Below the pieces are notes generated by a model, which saw nothing but the letters and a program-made list of their open reading frames with translations, had not been told where the DNA came from and ran no database searches. 64,000 nt of DNA from Lycocorax pyrrhopterus obiensis (lineage: Eukaryota > Chordata > Aves > Passeriformes > Paradisaeidae): assembly GCA_014706295.1 (NCBI GenBank), contig JACSVZ010000001.1, positions 87,232,237 to 87,296,236 on the forward strand, in the 5' to 3' direction. A program made the translations under genes and the position numbers. Below, piece by piece: positions 33,720 through 44,172 of this stretch; the stretch's first letter is position 1; each line of letters begins with the position of its first letter.

Positions 33720-36700
33720 CAGAGAGGGTCAATGCGGTGACTTCTTGCCAAAGACAGCTACTCTTTTGTGGCCACTTACCTGACTGTGTTGTACTCAATC
33801 CTTTTTCTAAACTGAACAAGGTGGGGGGGGAGGAAAATAGCAAGAGAAGGAATAATACGGTTGCACTGTAACTCATGCAACATACTTTTTTCCCTCTTTA
33901 ATTTGGCCTTCACACGTTTTTTGCAATGAACAGAAGGTATGTTTTGCCATAGTGTGATAACAGTGAAATTTACTGTCTCTTGTCCTTTTTTTTGTTTGCT
34001 TTTTTTTTCTTCTTTTTCCCCCTCTTTGTGAGGAATTTGAAGTGGGGAGTCGTCAACGTACGTCCTTAGGTGTAAGTGCGAAATGGGTGTCTGTGCTAAC
34101 TTGTGTCATCCTAACCCTTTCTGATTTGGGGCAGGGACACAGCCTTCCACCTGGAACAGGGGGAGCCCGCGGCGTGCCGGAGAGCTCTTCCCAGAAAGAA
34201 AGGAGATGGAAGACAACACTGATTCTGATACTCTGAAAGTGACCGTGCAAATCATGTGCCTCGAAAGAGACCTTACAAGTAGTTTTCACATTTCACTTGG
34301 AACATAAAGTGTTTCTTTGGGGGCTCCTGCTGAGCAGAAGTAGATTATAGAGGCAAAGGAGCTGATTATATTACCTTGCAAGATGATTCTCTTCCTTCCT
34401 GAACTGGAATAAAAAAAGAAAAAAAATCAGTCTTTTTTCATTATGAGAGTAGATGCTTTTTGGGTTTTTTTGTGTGTGTGCAAATCCTTTTTTTAGTTAA
34501 ATAACCTAGCAAAAGCCAAGAAAAGGGACTCCTGCTCTATTGAGAAAAGCTAAAATAAATCCTCTCTCATACATAGAGCTGTTCTATAGGTGGATTTAAT
34601 GCACCCATGTTGTACATTTGCTAATGGCATAACTTCATTAAATGTATAGTGTTTCAGTACATGAGGCTACGTGTTTAACAGTCCACTGTGCTGTATCTGA
34701 TAAAACCAGTTAATTTTTAGGAAGCTGATTTGAATTTAAAAGTAGTTATAGTATCCCAGTGACATACCACTGAAAATTAGAGCCAAACCCTGCTTTTCCT
34801 GATTCTGGAGCTTGTATTTATTGGCTGGGAAATGCAGTTTGGAGTAGCATGCTGGCAAGTCGTTTATGACTATGGCAGATAAATGTCTCCTGGGGACTTT
34901 GGCAGCAGGGATTTTAAAATGTTTAATAAGTAGCAACAGCTTGTGCGTGGTGGGACAAGAAGGAGAATATTGAAATCAACCCTCTCACTGTTTCTTACAC
35001 GAGCTCGAATTTAATGGAGAGCCCAGTTGACTGTTAGCGGTGACAAGGGGGAGGTTGAATGGAAATGCCCACTACAGAGAGGACCAAGTGCTTTAATAAG
35101 AAACTGCTGACAAAGTTGCTCGGCATGCTAATGTAATTTGTATTCACATAACCTCTGTGCTCTGGTATTTGCAAGAGTCCTTGAAATTCAAGGGAGCAAG
35201 GAGATGAGCTCAGCATCCTCTTCCCCGCCTGAAACAGTCCTGTGCTGTTCTTGCAGGCAGAAGTGTTACCCCACCTCTCAGTGGAGCTCTGGCTGGAGGT
35301 GGCCAACCCTGGTCCCAAATAGGTGTCTCTGTCATACTGACACCTGCACGTATCCTGACTCTAAGAGCTCTCATGTCTCTCTGGGAACAGCTCAGTCCTG
35401 ATTTTTTTTTTTTATTCCATCCACTTTGGCTTTTCCCAGTTCTGCAGAGAGATAACCCGAGACATGCAAGTCCATGCCAAGGCTGTTTCCTTACTCGGAG
35501 TCCTACAATGCACCCGTGTACTCAGAGGCCGCTCTTCTGCACTCATGCCACCACCACTGCCATCCTCCAGCACAGAGTGACACTCCTCAGCAGGATCTCG
35601 CCCCCAGATACAGCGAGAGCGTGTGTTGTCCGTGCAGTCCTCGAGCAGCGAAACATTGGCAGCCCCGGTGTTCTCACGGTTTCTCCATAGATGCCGGCTG
35701 CCAGCTCCGTCTGCCTTGCCTGTCGGTTCCCGGGTGCTTGCCAGGAGGAAGGTGATGGGATGGATATTCCCCTAACAGACTGTTCCTCCTTCAGTTCCGA
35801 ATCCCTAATACCTTTGGCTGCATGGCCGTGACCAGCGGTATGGGTTTGATTTTCTGGTCGTCTCTCCTGCTTGCAGCAAGGGTGGTGATGCTGGTGCTGT
35901 GTCCCAGCGCTGTACTCTGAACCACCCCCTTGCAGCACACAGCCTTTATTACTTTGGCAGGAGTGAACCACAGGCAGCTGGAAAGGGTACCCAGTTCTGG
36001 CAGAGCCAGGTGGGAGAAGACATGTTGGCCAGACCCACTCCAGGCTTTGGCAAGGGAGCAGTTGCTTTGGCAGCTGCCTGCCAGGGATGGTTAAAAGGCC
36101 ATGGCATTGCCACCTGTATGGCTGGTATGAAGCGCTTGGTAAGCCTGGGTTGCCCTCAGGATGCACTGGTGGGGGTTAGGGGCACTGTTAGCCAAACCAG
36201 CAGTAGCCACCTACTCGAAGGAAGCAGCACCTTCTTCCCAGTGCTGTCCAGCTCCCTGCTTCCCCCTCTCCAAGTCACACTAGGGACAAATCCCTCCTAG
36301 AACCTCAAACTTGTGATGGCTGTGTCTAAAACAGCGTAAATGGAGCAAAAAGAGACCTGCAGGAAGCTGGATCAAAAGGTATGAACCCCTGGTAAAGACC
36401 AGCAGGGCAGAGAGAGCTCGATGTGCCTCCCATTTACACTGCCCCACTCCCAGCAGCTCCAGAGAGAAGTGGTGCTTCTGTATCCATCCCCATCCATGTG
36501 TTACAATGCTAAGAGGAGCAGTGCAAGAGTAAATGGGCCATATTTCCACGGAGCCAAGAAAAGGGATTCGAGTGTAAAATATTCCTACTGGAACCCTGCC
36601 AGCCTGAGATGGCACCTCTACAGCCTTACGCAGACTCTTCAGGTTATTACATGAGATAATGACTTTGAGGAGTTCACCCGTTTTTCAAGAGTCTCCCAGT

Positions 36701-37406
36701 CCTGCCATGCACGTCCAGCATGCCCAGAGCCAGGAGCCATCCTGCTCTGTGCCATGGCCAAGGCAAGACCCTCAGGCTGCATTTCTCTGCATCCTCAAGC
36801 AGCACTGGGGTGTGACTGCACCTCTCTGCCTGCCAGGTCCATGACGGTCTTCTCCTGGGCCTGCACCCAGTGTGGGAACTATGGACATTGTGTCAAAAAG
36901 GGAAAAAATATATATGTAAAAGTATATATATGTATATGTTGCTCCTTTCTATCAAAACAAAAACTTAAAAGGGATGGCTGTCTAATGTTGGGGACAAACC
37001 TGGCCAAAGACAGCTACTACATTCCTGAATCCTCGGCCTCTGTGAAAGCTTTCCACTTCACCTAGATGGCAAAACAAGAACATTTTCAGTCCTGAAGCTT
37101 TAAATTTACCCCCCCATTAGAAAAATGCTTTTTCTACAGGATCTCAAGTGCATTTCTGCGGAATGGGCTGTGAACACAAAGAGTTGTGCCCTCATCAAGG
37201 ATCTGCACTCTGCTATCCACAAGTATTTCTACTCTACTGATGGCCCCATAGCCCCTTCCCAGTCTTTTTGTTGTCCCTTCTGACTCCCCTTGGGGCCATT
37301 CTGGCTGCCTGACCCTTCTTGCTGTGCTTGTGTGCAGGAGTGTAGTAATTCATTGCTTCCATAAGACTGGAAGGTCCTGGGTGCAAATCCCACAGCACTA
37401 ACCCCC

Positions 37407-38225
37407 TATCATAGGATCAGAGAATGGTTTGGCTTGGAAGGGATCTTTAAGATCATCCAGCTCCAACCCCCTGCCATGAGCAGGGACACCTTTCACTAGA
37501 CCAGGTTGCTCAAAGCCCCATCCAACCTGGCCTTGAACACTTCCAGGGGTGGGGCAGTCACAGCTTCTCTGGGCAACCTGTGCCAGTGCCTCACCTCCCT
37601 CTCGAGGAAGAATTTCTTTCTGATATGTAATCTGCTCTATTTGAAGCCATTCCCCCTTGTCCTGTCACTCCATGCCCTTGTCCAAAGTCCCTCTCCAGTT
37701 CTCTTGGAGCCCATAAGGCACTGGAAGGGTCTCTAAGGCCTTCCCAGAGTCTTCTCTAGGTTGAACACTCCCAGCTCTCTCAGCATGTCTCCATTGCAGA
37801 GGTGCTCCAGGCCTCTGAGCATGTTAGTGGCCTCTGGACTTGCTGCAGCAGATCAACATCTTTCTTGTGTTGGGGGCCCCAGAGCTGGACGCAACACTCC
37901 AGGTGGGATCTGGTTAGGGCAGAGCAGAGGGGCAGAATCCCCCACCTCACCCTGCTACCCACACTGCTGGTGATACAGCCAGGACTGGTTGGCTTTCTGA
38001 GCTGTGAGTGAGTGCACATTGATGGGTCGTGTTGAGATTCTCACCCAACAACACCCCCAAGTTTTTCTGCCTAGGGCTGCACTCCGTCCATTCTCTGCCC
38101 AGCCTGTATTTGTGCTTGGGATTGCCCCAGCTGAACTTCATGAGGTTCACACAGGCCCACCGCTCAGGCTTGTCAAGGTCTCCCTGAATGGAATCCCTTC
38201 CCTCCATCGTGTCAACCATTGCTCC
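37407..38225 (-). mobile_element. CR1 LINE 3' part, antisense, inside probable TENM4 3' UTR
   Basis: The left end is the antisense tail (ATAGGATCAGAGAATGGTTT, AGGGATCTTTAAGATCATCC). It continues through the antisense ORF2 C-terminal region (CTCAGCATGTCTCCATTGCA, GGGGCCCCAGAGCTGGACGC, CAACACCCCCAAGTTTTTC). At about 820 bp it is the longest CR1 copy in the window. Its reading frame is broken in several places. Confidence 0.93.
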
Positions 38226-38774
38226 AGATGCCATTTCAAAGGCCCGTTCAAAGGCATGGCAGACCATCTCCTGGGGAAAATGTCACTGTGCTTTAAGTCT
38301 CACGTGCTTTAAGGTTTGATTTTGAGCAGTCGTTTTTTTCTTGACTCGCAAAAAGAGGGCTTGGCCCTCACCAAAAGGAGATCCCCATCAAAATAGAAAG
38401 GTGTAACTTCACTTACTTTCAACTCTGGTCTTGTCTCCAGTCCAAAGGGTGGTGAGAAGGATCCTGAGCAAATCTCACAGCTCAGAGGAGAAAATCCAGT
38501 GCTCTGGAGCAGGGGCTGCATCTCTCAGTGAGAGCAGTAAGGAGCAACAGCTCAAGTCTTCAGTAGCTGGAGCTGGTACTGAAACATGCTCCATTTTAAG
38601 GGACAACAGTGATGGGACCCACTTGGCGTGGCATCCAAACGTGAGCAGTGCCATGAGGACTCTGCAGCTGAAAAACATCCTGTGTGCTCAGCCCAAGGGG
38701 AGAGGAGCAAGACTAATTAGGCATCATGAGAAATGCCACGTTTGTTTCCTCTGAGATCTATCTTTATTTTTTCC

Positions 38775-39470
38775 CTTTCAACTGAAGATTGGCACTTGGA
38801 AAAATCATTAAGCAGCAGTGACCGGAGGGAATCATGCAGCTCATCATATCTTTGTCATCACAGCTATTGATCAGAGTCACAGTGAAAATGGGCCAACAAC
38901 GCTAAACAGCACCAGGCGAGGGCCGATGAGATGAAGGTCATTAAGAGCCCGGTGCTTGATTCAGGTTTAGAAGACACAGATGACTGGGAGCAGTCCCTGA
39001 GACACCATTTGGCCGTAACTTAGGAACAGTGAGGGATTTCTGTAATATATCTGTAGTTGCTTTATTGAGCGTAGGGACCGGCATGAGATTCTGCTCAGTC
39101 TATTATACAGACAGTGTAACCAGAATAAATCAAAATTGTTCAAAAAAAATAAAAATCTAATAAAGTACTTTTTCAGCTGTGACTTGTAAGTGTCACCGTG
39201 ATGGATGGCAGCGCAATCCATTATGCAAAGGTTCTTAACGTGAAATTTTAGAATTCAATTTTACGATTTACAGAGAGGGCCCCCCTCATATTTACGGCAC
39301 AGCAGTCTGTTGTGATTCAATCTCTGCTTAATTGAAACCAGGGCCAGGGATCATGGATCTGTGGCTGCTTTTTAAAAGGGGAGGAGAAATGACTGCCTAT
39401 AACATTAATAATGGAGCTAGGGAGATCGCTTTGCTCATTAAATCTTACTCACTTTATCTCCTCACCCTGG
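38775..39470. other. AT-rich, low-CpG block, conserved-element-like
   Basis: No transposon signature is visible. The sequence is rich in short homeodomain-type cores (ATTAAG, TTAATTG, ATTAAT, CATTAA) and TGATT motifs over about 700 bp. This texture is typical of conserved non-coding elements or regulated 3' UTR. It could belong to the distal TENM4 3' UTR or, if the mRNA ends earlier, to an intergenic enhancer. I cannot test conservation. Confidence 0.25.
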
Positions 39471-40513
39471 TGGCACTGCCAAACCTGGTGAATATGGACA
39501 CTGTGCCTCCATGCCAGGGATGCGTTTGATGGGATAAAATCTGGCTGCCATGTGGCCAGCAGCATCCTCCATCCCACGGTGAGCATGGCCTGGGGCATTT
39601 TTGCTCCTGTTGCTAGAGTCCTCCACAGGACAATTTAGCTTTTCAGTACCTCTTTTTGTTATAATCACTCATTTTATTATGATCACTAAATAGTCCCCCG
39701 TTACACCAAAGAATGTTCATGAGTTTTGTAAAAATAAAAAAAACCTCACAGTTTTCTTGTGTTTGCTTCTTTTTGGTTTTTTGTTTGTTTGTTTTGGGGT
39801 TGGTTTTTTCCATCTCTTGATTATATTTAAATAAAATTACTTGCGACTGCAGAGCAAGCTTCAAACAGACACCACAGCGACACGTAGGGCCCTGTCCAGG
39901 ACCCCCCTTCTCACTCCTGGATGAAGGGCCATTGCATGTCCTGGGGGCCATTTCCTGTGGCAGTTTTGCATCCTCTGCCACCCCAACCAAAAACAACCCA
40001 GCCCACCCAAGGGAAACCTTTTGTGTTTCTCTCCTGCTCTCCTTTAATTACCATTAAACTTTGTGTTCCTGACCAAGTGTTACATAGCTCAGCTGTTAAC
40101 TCCCATTCCAGAGGTCAGTGCTTTCTGGGGAGCATAGAAAACCACAAATGAAAATTAACTAAAAATATATATACATATATATATATAATTTTTTTCCTTA
40201 GAGATGAAAACTGTTCAAGCAAACAATAAAACTTTCAAAAAAGAAAATTAAAGTGTTTGGACAGTTCACAGATGTTCTTGAAATAACCAATCAAAGAATC
40301 ACACTTTTCTATTAAAAAGAAAAATGTGTATTTTGTGGGAGGACTTCTAATGCAGCTCCAGCCGAGGACTTTGTATCAAAGCTGCATCTGTAAGCCCAGC
40401 ACTGAAGACTCTTGTCATTACCCTGTGTAATAATTTTCCTGAAGTCTGGAACTAATTTCTTGAGAAATTTTTTTTCTCGATACTTTGTGTTTCTAATACT
40501 GTATTCTTGACTG

Positions 40514-40538
40514 TGTAAATACAACCAGGCTGTAAATA
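40514..40538 (+). promoter_or_regulatory. Two Pumilio recognition elements near the 3' UTR end
   Basis: TGTAAATA occurs at 40514-40521 and again at 40531-40538, about 75-100 nt upstream of the AATAAA. UGUANAUA is the known PUM1/PUM2 binding site, used for mRNA decay and translational repression and common in neuronal 3' UTRs. The motif match is direct. Function in this transcript is inference. Confidence 0.5.
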
Positions 40539-40613
40539 AGTGCAGATGTAGATACCTTCTAGAAAAAAAAAAAGCGAACAGACAGAAATGACCATGTGTA
40601 GCCTTCAGTGACA

Positions 40614-40619
40614 AATAAA
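40614..40619 (+). terminator. TENM4: Candidate distal poly(A) signal of TENM4
   Basis: A canonical AATAAA sits in ACAAATAAAAGAATATTTTG and is followed by T/G-rich sequence suited to CstF binding. It is the last such signal before sequence that looks intergenic. Cleavage would fall at about 40630-40645. Confidence 0.5.
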
Positions 40620-40640
40620 AGAATATTTTGTGTTTAAATA

Positions 40641-42089
40641 GTGCTTTCCTTTTTTTCTGTGAAACAGTTTAATTTCTTCACCCCAGCTGTTTGGTCCTTA
40701 TATGGGAGATGGACCTGGTAAAGGAGTTCACCAAAATGTCCCCCCACTCCTCAAATTTGCACCCAAGGGTGCATTCCCCACCTGTACATGGGGTACGGGA
40801 TGGCAAGTGCCCCACAAGGGTTTCTCAATCCAGGAGGTAATGCTTGGGATTCAGAGCCTCTCTGAGACACTGAGGGAGTCCCCATTCCAGTAGAAAGGTA
40901 AGCAAACTAAGAAACTACACTGTGCACTCCAAAAAATGTTTAACAAATCAAGATATCATAAGATTTAGTGGTATGTCCAGCAGAAACGTGCATCTGATCC
41001 TCATTCATGCAGAGGGAGAAGAAAAGCTGCTGCAGCACATTCCACAGTGATCCAGGGAAACCCTTGTGATTCTCGATACTGCCTGGTCCAGCCCCACTGG
41101 CAGCTTGTTCTGATGCTTCAGGAAAAAACCCAGAATAACTTTAGAAAGCAGGGGCCAAAAACACGTGTGTTCAGAAAACGTATGTGTTGGGGGAAGTATT
41201 CTTGTGTGGTCCTTGGGGACAGCCTGATGGGAAGATGAAGCTTAGGACCGGGTAGCAATCACTGGAGGAGGAGCAGGGAGTTGCTATCCAGGTTTACTGC
41301 CTGAGCATTGTTATGCTCTCCAAAACCAGGTGAAATTGGGTCTTTTAGAATAAAGTCCACTTCTGTGTGGAATCCCTCTCCTCTGGAGGTAGGTGGCTGT
41401 GATAGGGGAGATAAACAGTACCTCTGTTTCTCCTTTGACACCAGGCAGTGCCAAAGGAACCAGCTGAGGCCTCTTTGCATGTATGTCTTGAGTGAGGTGA
41501 GAGGAGCCCAGCTGCTGGTGGGTATTGATGCTTGCAAGATTTCCCTCAGGTTTCTACCCTTTCTTGGCTATTCCTTGTGGGATGTCCTCTCCACCAACAT
41601 GCGTTTTCTTTCAGGGCCCTGTTCCTCAGCCTTCAATTTCCAACCACCAGATCTGGTGCAGCTCCTCGAGCCATCCTGCAAAGCACATGTCCCCTTGACA
41701 TCAACCAAGTCCTCTCTTTGCTCTCCCTGTGCTATGCCAAGCAGGACGGACTCTTTCAGCCTTGTGGCACAAAGTTTACTTTCCAGCTACTGCATAGTTC
41801 TAATTTTCCATCCTCTGGCGCGCTTGGCCACCTTACCTTCAGCAGGAGAGTTTCACTTACCTTGTGCACAACGCAGGGTCTTGCTCCTATGCTCATCAGA
41901 GATTTTTATCTACAAGGAAGGCATTGGCCCATTCATTCTTGCCCTAGAAAGTAGCTATTGAGATAATTACACAGCAATCCCGATGTCCTCCCCTGAGCCT
42001 CTGGTTTCCCATAGGTCTGGTCTGCAGCTTTTTCTCCAAGTCAGATGCATTAGTTTGCATCAGGCTGTTACTCACATGCATTTTCCTGA
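40641..42089. other. Intergenic, nothing recognised
   Basis: This is sequence downstream of the proposed poly(A) site. A 217-codon + strand ORF at 41308-41961 and an overlapping 140-codon ORF in another frame show no recognisable domain or splice context, and I do not annotate them. Confidence 0.6.
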
Positions 42090-42480
42090 GCTGTGCTTAG
42101 CCAGGGAATTCAGATCACCCTGCGACGGTGACCTGCCACCCCCGGTACCCGCCATCCCTCACTTCCTGTGGCACCTGCGGTTTATCATCGGAAAAGACCC
42201 TGCCTTAAATCATTGATAATTATATTGAAATGCCCTGGACCAAGAACTAATCCCTGAGGGTAGCCAAGGAAATGACAACATTTTAAGTTGTCGGCAAACC
42301 AAGTTTGTCTCTGCCTTATGTGGTTGTGCCAGATAAGACCAATGTTTTAATCAAAATATTATGGGTAGTAAATCAAGTGCTTTTGGGAGAGCCACCCTGC
42401 CATGCCAATCTGATAGTCCAGGGCAGACTTATCACATCATGTCTTTAATAGGGGCCACAGCCTGAGGACTCTGGCTTATC
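42090..42480 (-). mobile_element. Probable ancient CR1-type LINE fragment, antisense
   Basis: TTAAATCATTGATAATTATA, followed by TTGAAATGCCCTGGACC and AACTAATCCCTGAGG, follows the antisense order of the old amniote CR1 reverse-transcriptase region. The blocks AATGTTTTAATCAAAATATT and AAATCAAGTGCTTTTGG come next, as they do in those elements. It is highly diverged and its ends are approximate. Confidence 0.5.
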
Positions 42481-43967
42481 TTTCAGAAAACTACAAGGAG
42501 ACTCTCTTCGCTTTTAAGGTGCGAACACAGAAAAAATTGTCCTGCATTCCCGCAGGAAGCAACTAAAGCCTCAGCCATGGACCACATCTCATATATCGTT
42601 GAAAAGTACTAAAACCAAAGACTGGTGATTATATTTGGCTGGAAGAAATGAACACAGGTAGAACAGGAGCGATGTGCCTTCAGGTGGGTCATCCCTCTAG
42701 GAGTAAGTGCTCCAGCCTCACGACCCTTCTCAGGGCCAACATTGTGCCACTGGCTGGCTGGCACAGCACAGCACAGCACATCACATCACATCACATCACA
42801 TCACATCACATCACATCACATCACACAGCTCACCTGAGCACTGGTCCCTCCAGGCCTGTTTAGCTCTGCAGGTGTGTGTGGTGAGATGGTGCGTGTACCC
42901 ACGCAGGGATGAGACAGCATGGGCAGGTAAATCCCAGCTGCAGAGCCCTCCCTTCCCTCCCCTGCACCGCGGGGACAGGGCACTGCTATGCCTCCAGCCT
43001 GGGCAAAGTCTCCCAGTGCCTTTGGCTCTCCTCCACAGAGGTGTAGGTTCAAGATAGAGAAAAGCTGAGCGGCTGCGGAGAGCAGGGACAGAGACTCTTC
43101 TGCGAAGAGTGATTTGGTTTAAAAAATTATCTGGTCGTTAATGCATCCCTTTGAAACAACTGAGCTCGGCCTTTGGCAAATCATGGCAGTTCTGGTTTGA
43201 AACACTCATTTTTAGGTGGTGAGCCTTTGCAGAGAATTTTCCAGGGCAAAGGAGCTCCTTCGAACACAGCCTGCTGAAACAACGACAGTCCAGGCAAGGG
43301 AACCTCCTGAATTATTGTGAGTTGGATGTTTTACAAGCATTTCTTTGGTTCTGTCTAAAAATCTGCTCCAACCACCAACCCACTACATAAACCACAAGCT
43401 CCAACACCTCCTGCTCCTCCAGCATAGTGTTTGCAAAACCGCAAGCCTTCCTAAGCCCAGCCAGCACATCCTTGTCAGGATTTACTCAGAGAAGGATGGG
43501 AAGGAATATAGGAACAGGGTAAGCACCGCATCCTTACTGTTAACAGCACAGCATGCTTGGGCTTAAAACCAGCTCATCTCGCACTTCTGAATTAAATGAA
43601 ATAGAACCACAGGCAAAACACAGCTCTGAGCTTGGACTTCAACTTGCCTCATTACTGAGTCTGCTTGAGCATCTCCAAGTCTCTCTCTTAAGACATAGTG
43701 GAGTTTTTTAACCCAAAGCTCAGAAAACATTTTTTTTACCCCAGGGTTTCTCAGGCAGGAGTCAGTGGGCAGATCATTACAGCGAGTTTGGTCAGCAAAG
43801 CCACATCACCAGTGAGATGCTGCAAGCCAGCAGGACCACAAGATGGCTTTGATTTCTGCCTCCAAGAACAGGAGATGAGAGGGATCTGTTAACTCATTGC
43901 TATGCTGTTATTTTCCATCCAGAAGACACTCGTGTCCTCCAGGAGTTTTACACAACCAGACCTCATC
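42481..43967. other. Intergenic, with a pentamer repeat only
   Basis: Apart from the pentamer tract at 42761-42825 I see no gene, RNA or transposon. GC content is somewhat raised at 42840-43060. Confidence 0.6.
42761..42825 (+). repeat. (GCACA)4(TCACA)9 pentanucleotide microsatellite
   Basis: Four perfect GCACA units (42761-42780) change to nine perfect TCACA units (42781-42825). One base at position 1 of the unit distinguishes the two blocks. The perfection suggests a young, probably length-polymorphic tract. Confidence 0.95.
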
Positions 43968-44172
43968 ATAGAATCACAGAACCTTTTAGGATGGAAAAGC
44001 CCTCTAAAACCATTGAGTCCAACCATTAACTGCTAATTGCACCACTAAACTATGTCCCCAAGTGCCACACCTTCACATCTTTTGAATCCTTTCAGCGATG
44101 GTGACTCCACCACTTCCCTGGGCAGCTGCTTCCATTGCCTGACAAGGCTTTTGAAGAAGAGTTTTTAGTGAA
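43968..44172 (-). mobile_element. CR1 LINE 3' tail fragment, antisense
   Basis: CATAGAATCACAGAACCTTT, ATTGAGTCCAACCATTAACT, CACTAAACTATGTCCCCAAG and CTCCACCACTTCCCTGGGCA are consecutive antisense CR1 blocks. The 3' part merges into unique sequence near 44172. Confidence 0.9.

Larger units (their letters stand above)
33720..40640 (+). other. TENM4: Probable TENM4 3' UTR (long; end inferred)
   Basis: No coding sequence is recognisable after the stop. The 3' limit is placed near 40640 because AATAAA at 40614-40619 is preceded by two perfect TGTAAATA motifs (40514 and 40531) and followed by T/G-rich sequence. Earlier candidate signals exist: AATAAA near 34408, ATAAAT near 34555, several around 39120-39170, and AATAAA near 40226. 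Shorter mRNAs are therefore likely. The interval includes an antisense CR1 (37407-38225), T-rich tracts near 33985-34025, TA-rich runs near 36905-36940 and 40157-40190, and an AT-rich block at 38775-39470. ORFs of up to 207 codons here show no recognisable domain. A shorter UTR with intergenic DNA beyond it cannot be excluded. Confidence 0.45.

Noticed and set aside
35543..36166. 207-codon minus-strand ORF in the proposed 3' UTR
   Set aside because: No recognisable domain, no splice or promoter context, and overlapping ORFs in other frames. It looks like chance in moderately GC-rich sequence.
37947..38267. 106-codon minus-strand ORF
   Set aside because: It is CR1 ORF2 sequence within an interrupted antisense element, so it is covered by the mobile-element entry.
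41308..41961. 217-codon plus-strand ORF
   Set aside because: Composition is unlike a folded protein, overlapping frames are equally open, and there is no homology I recognise.
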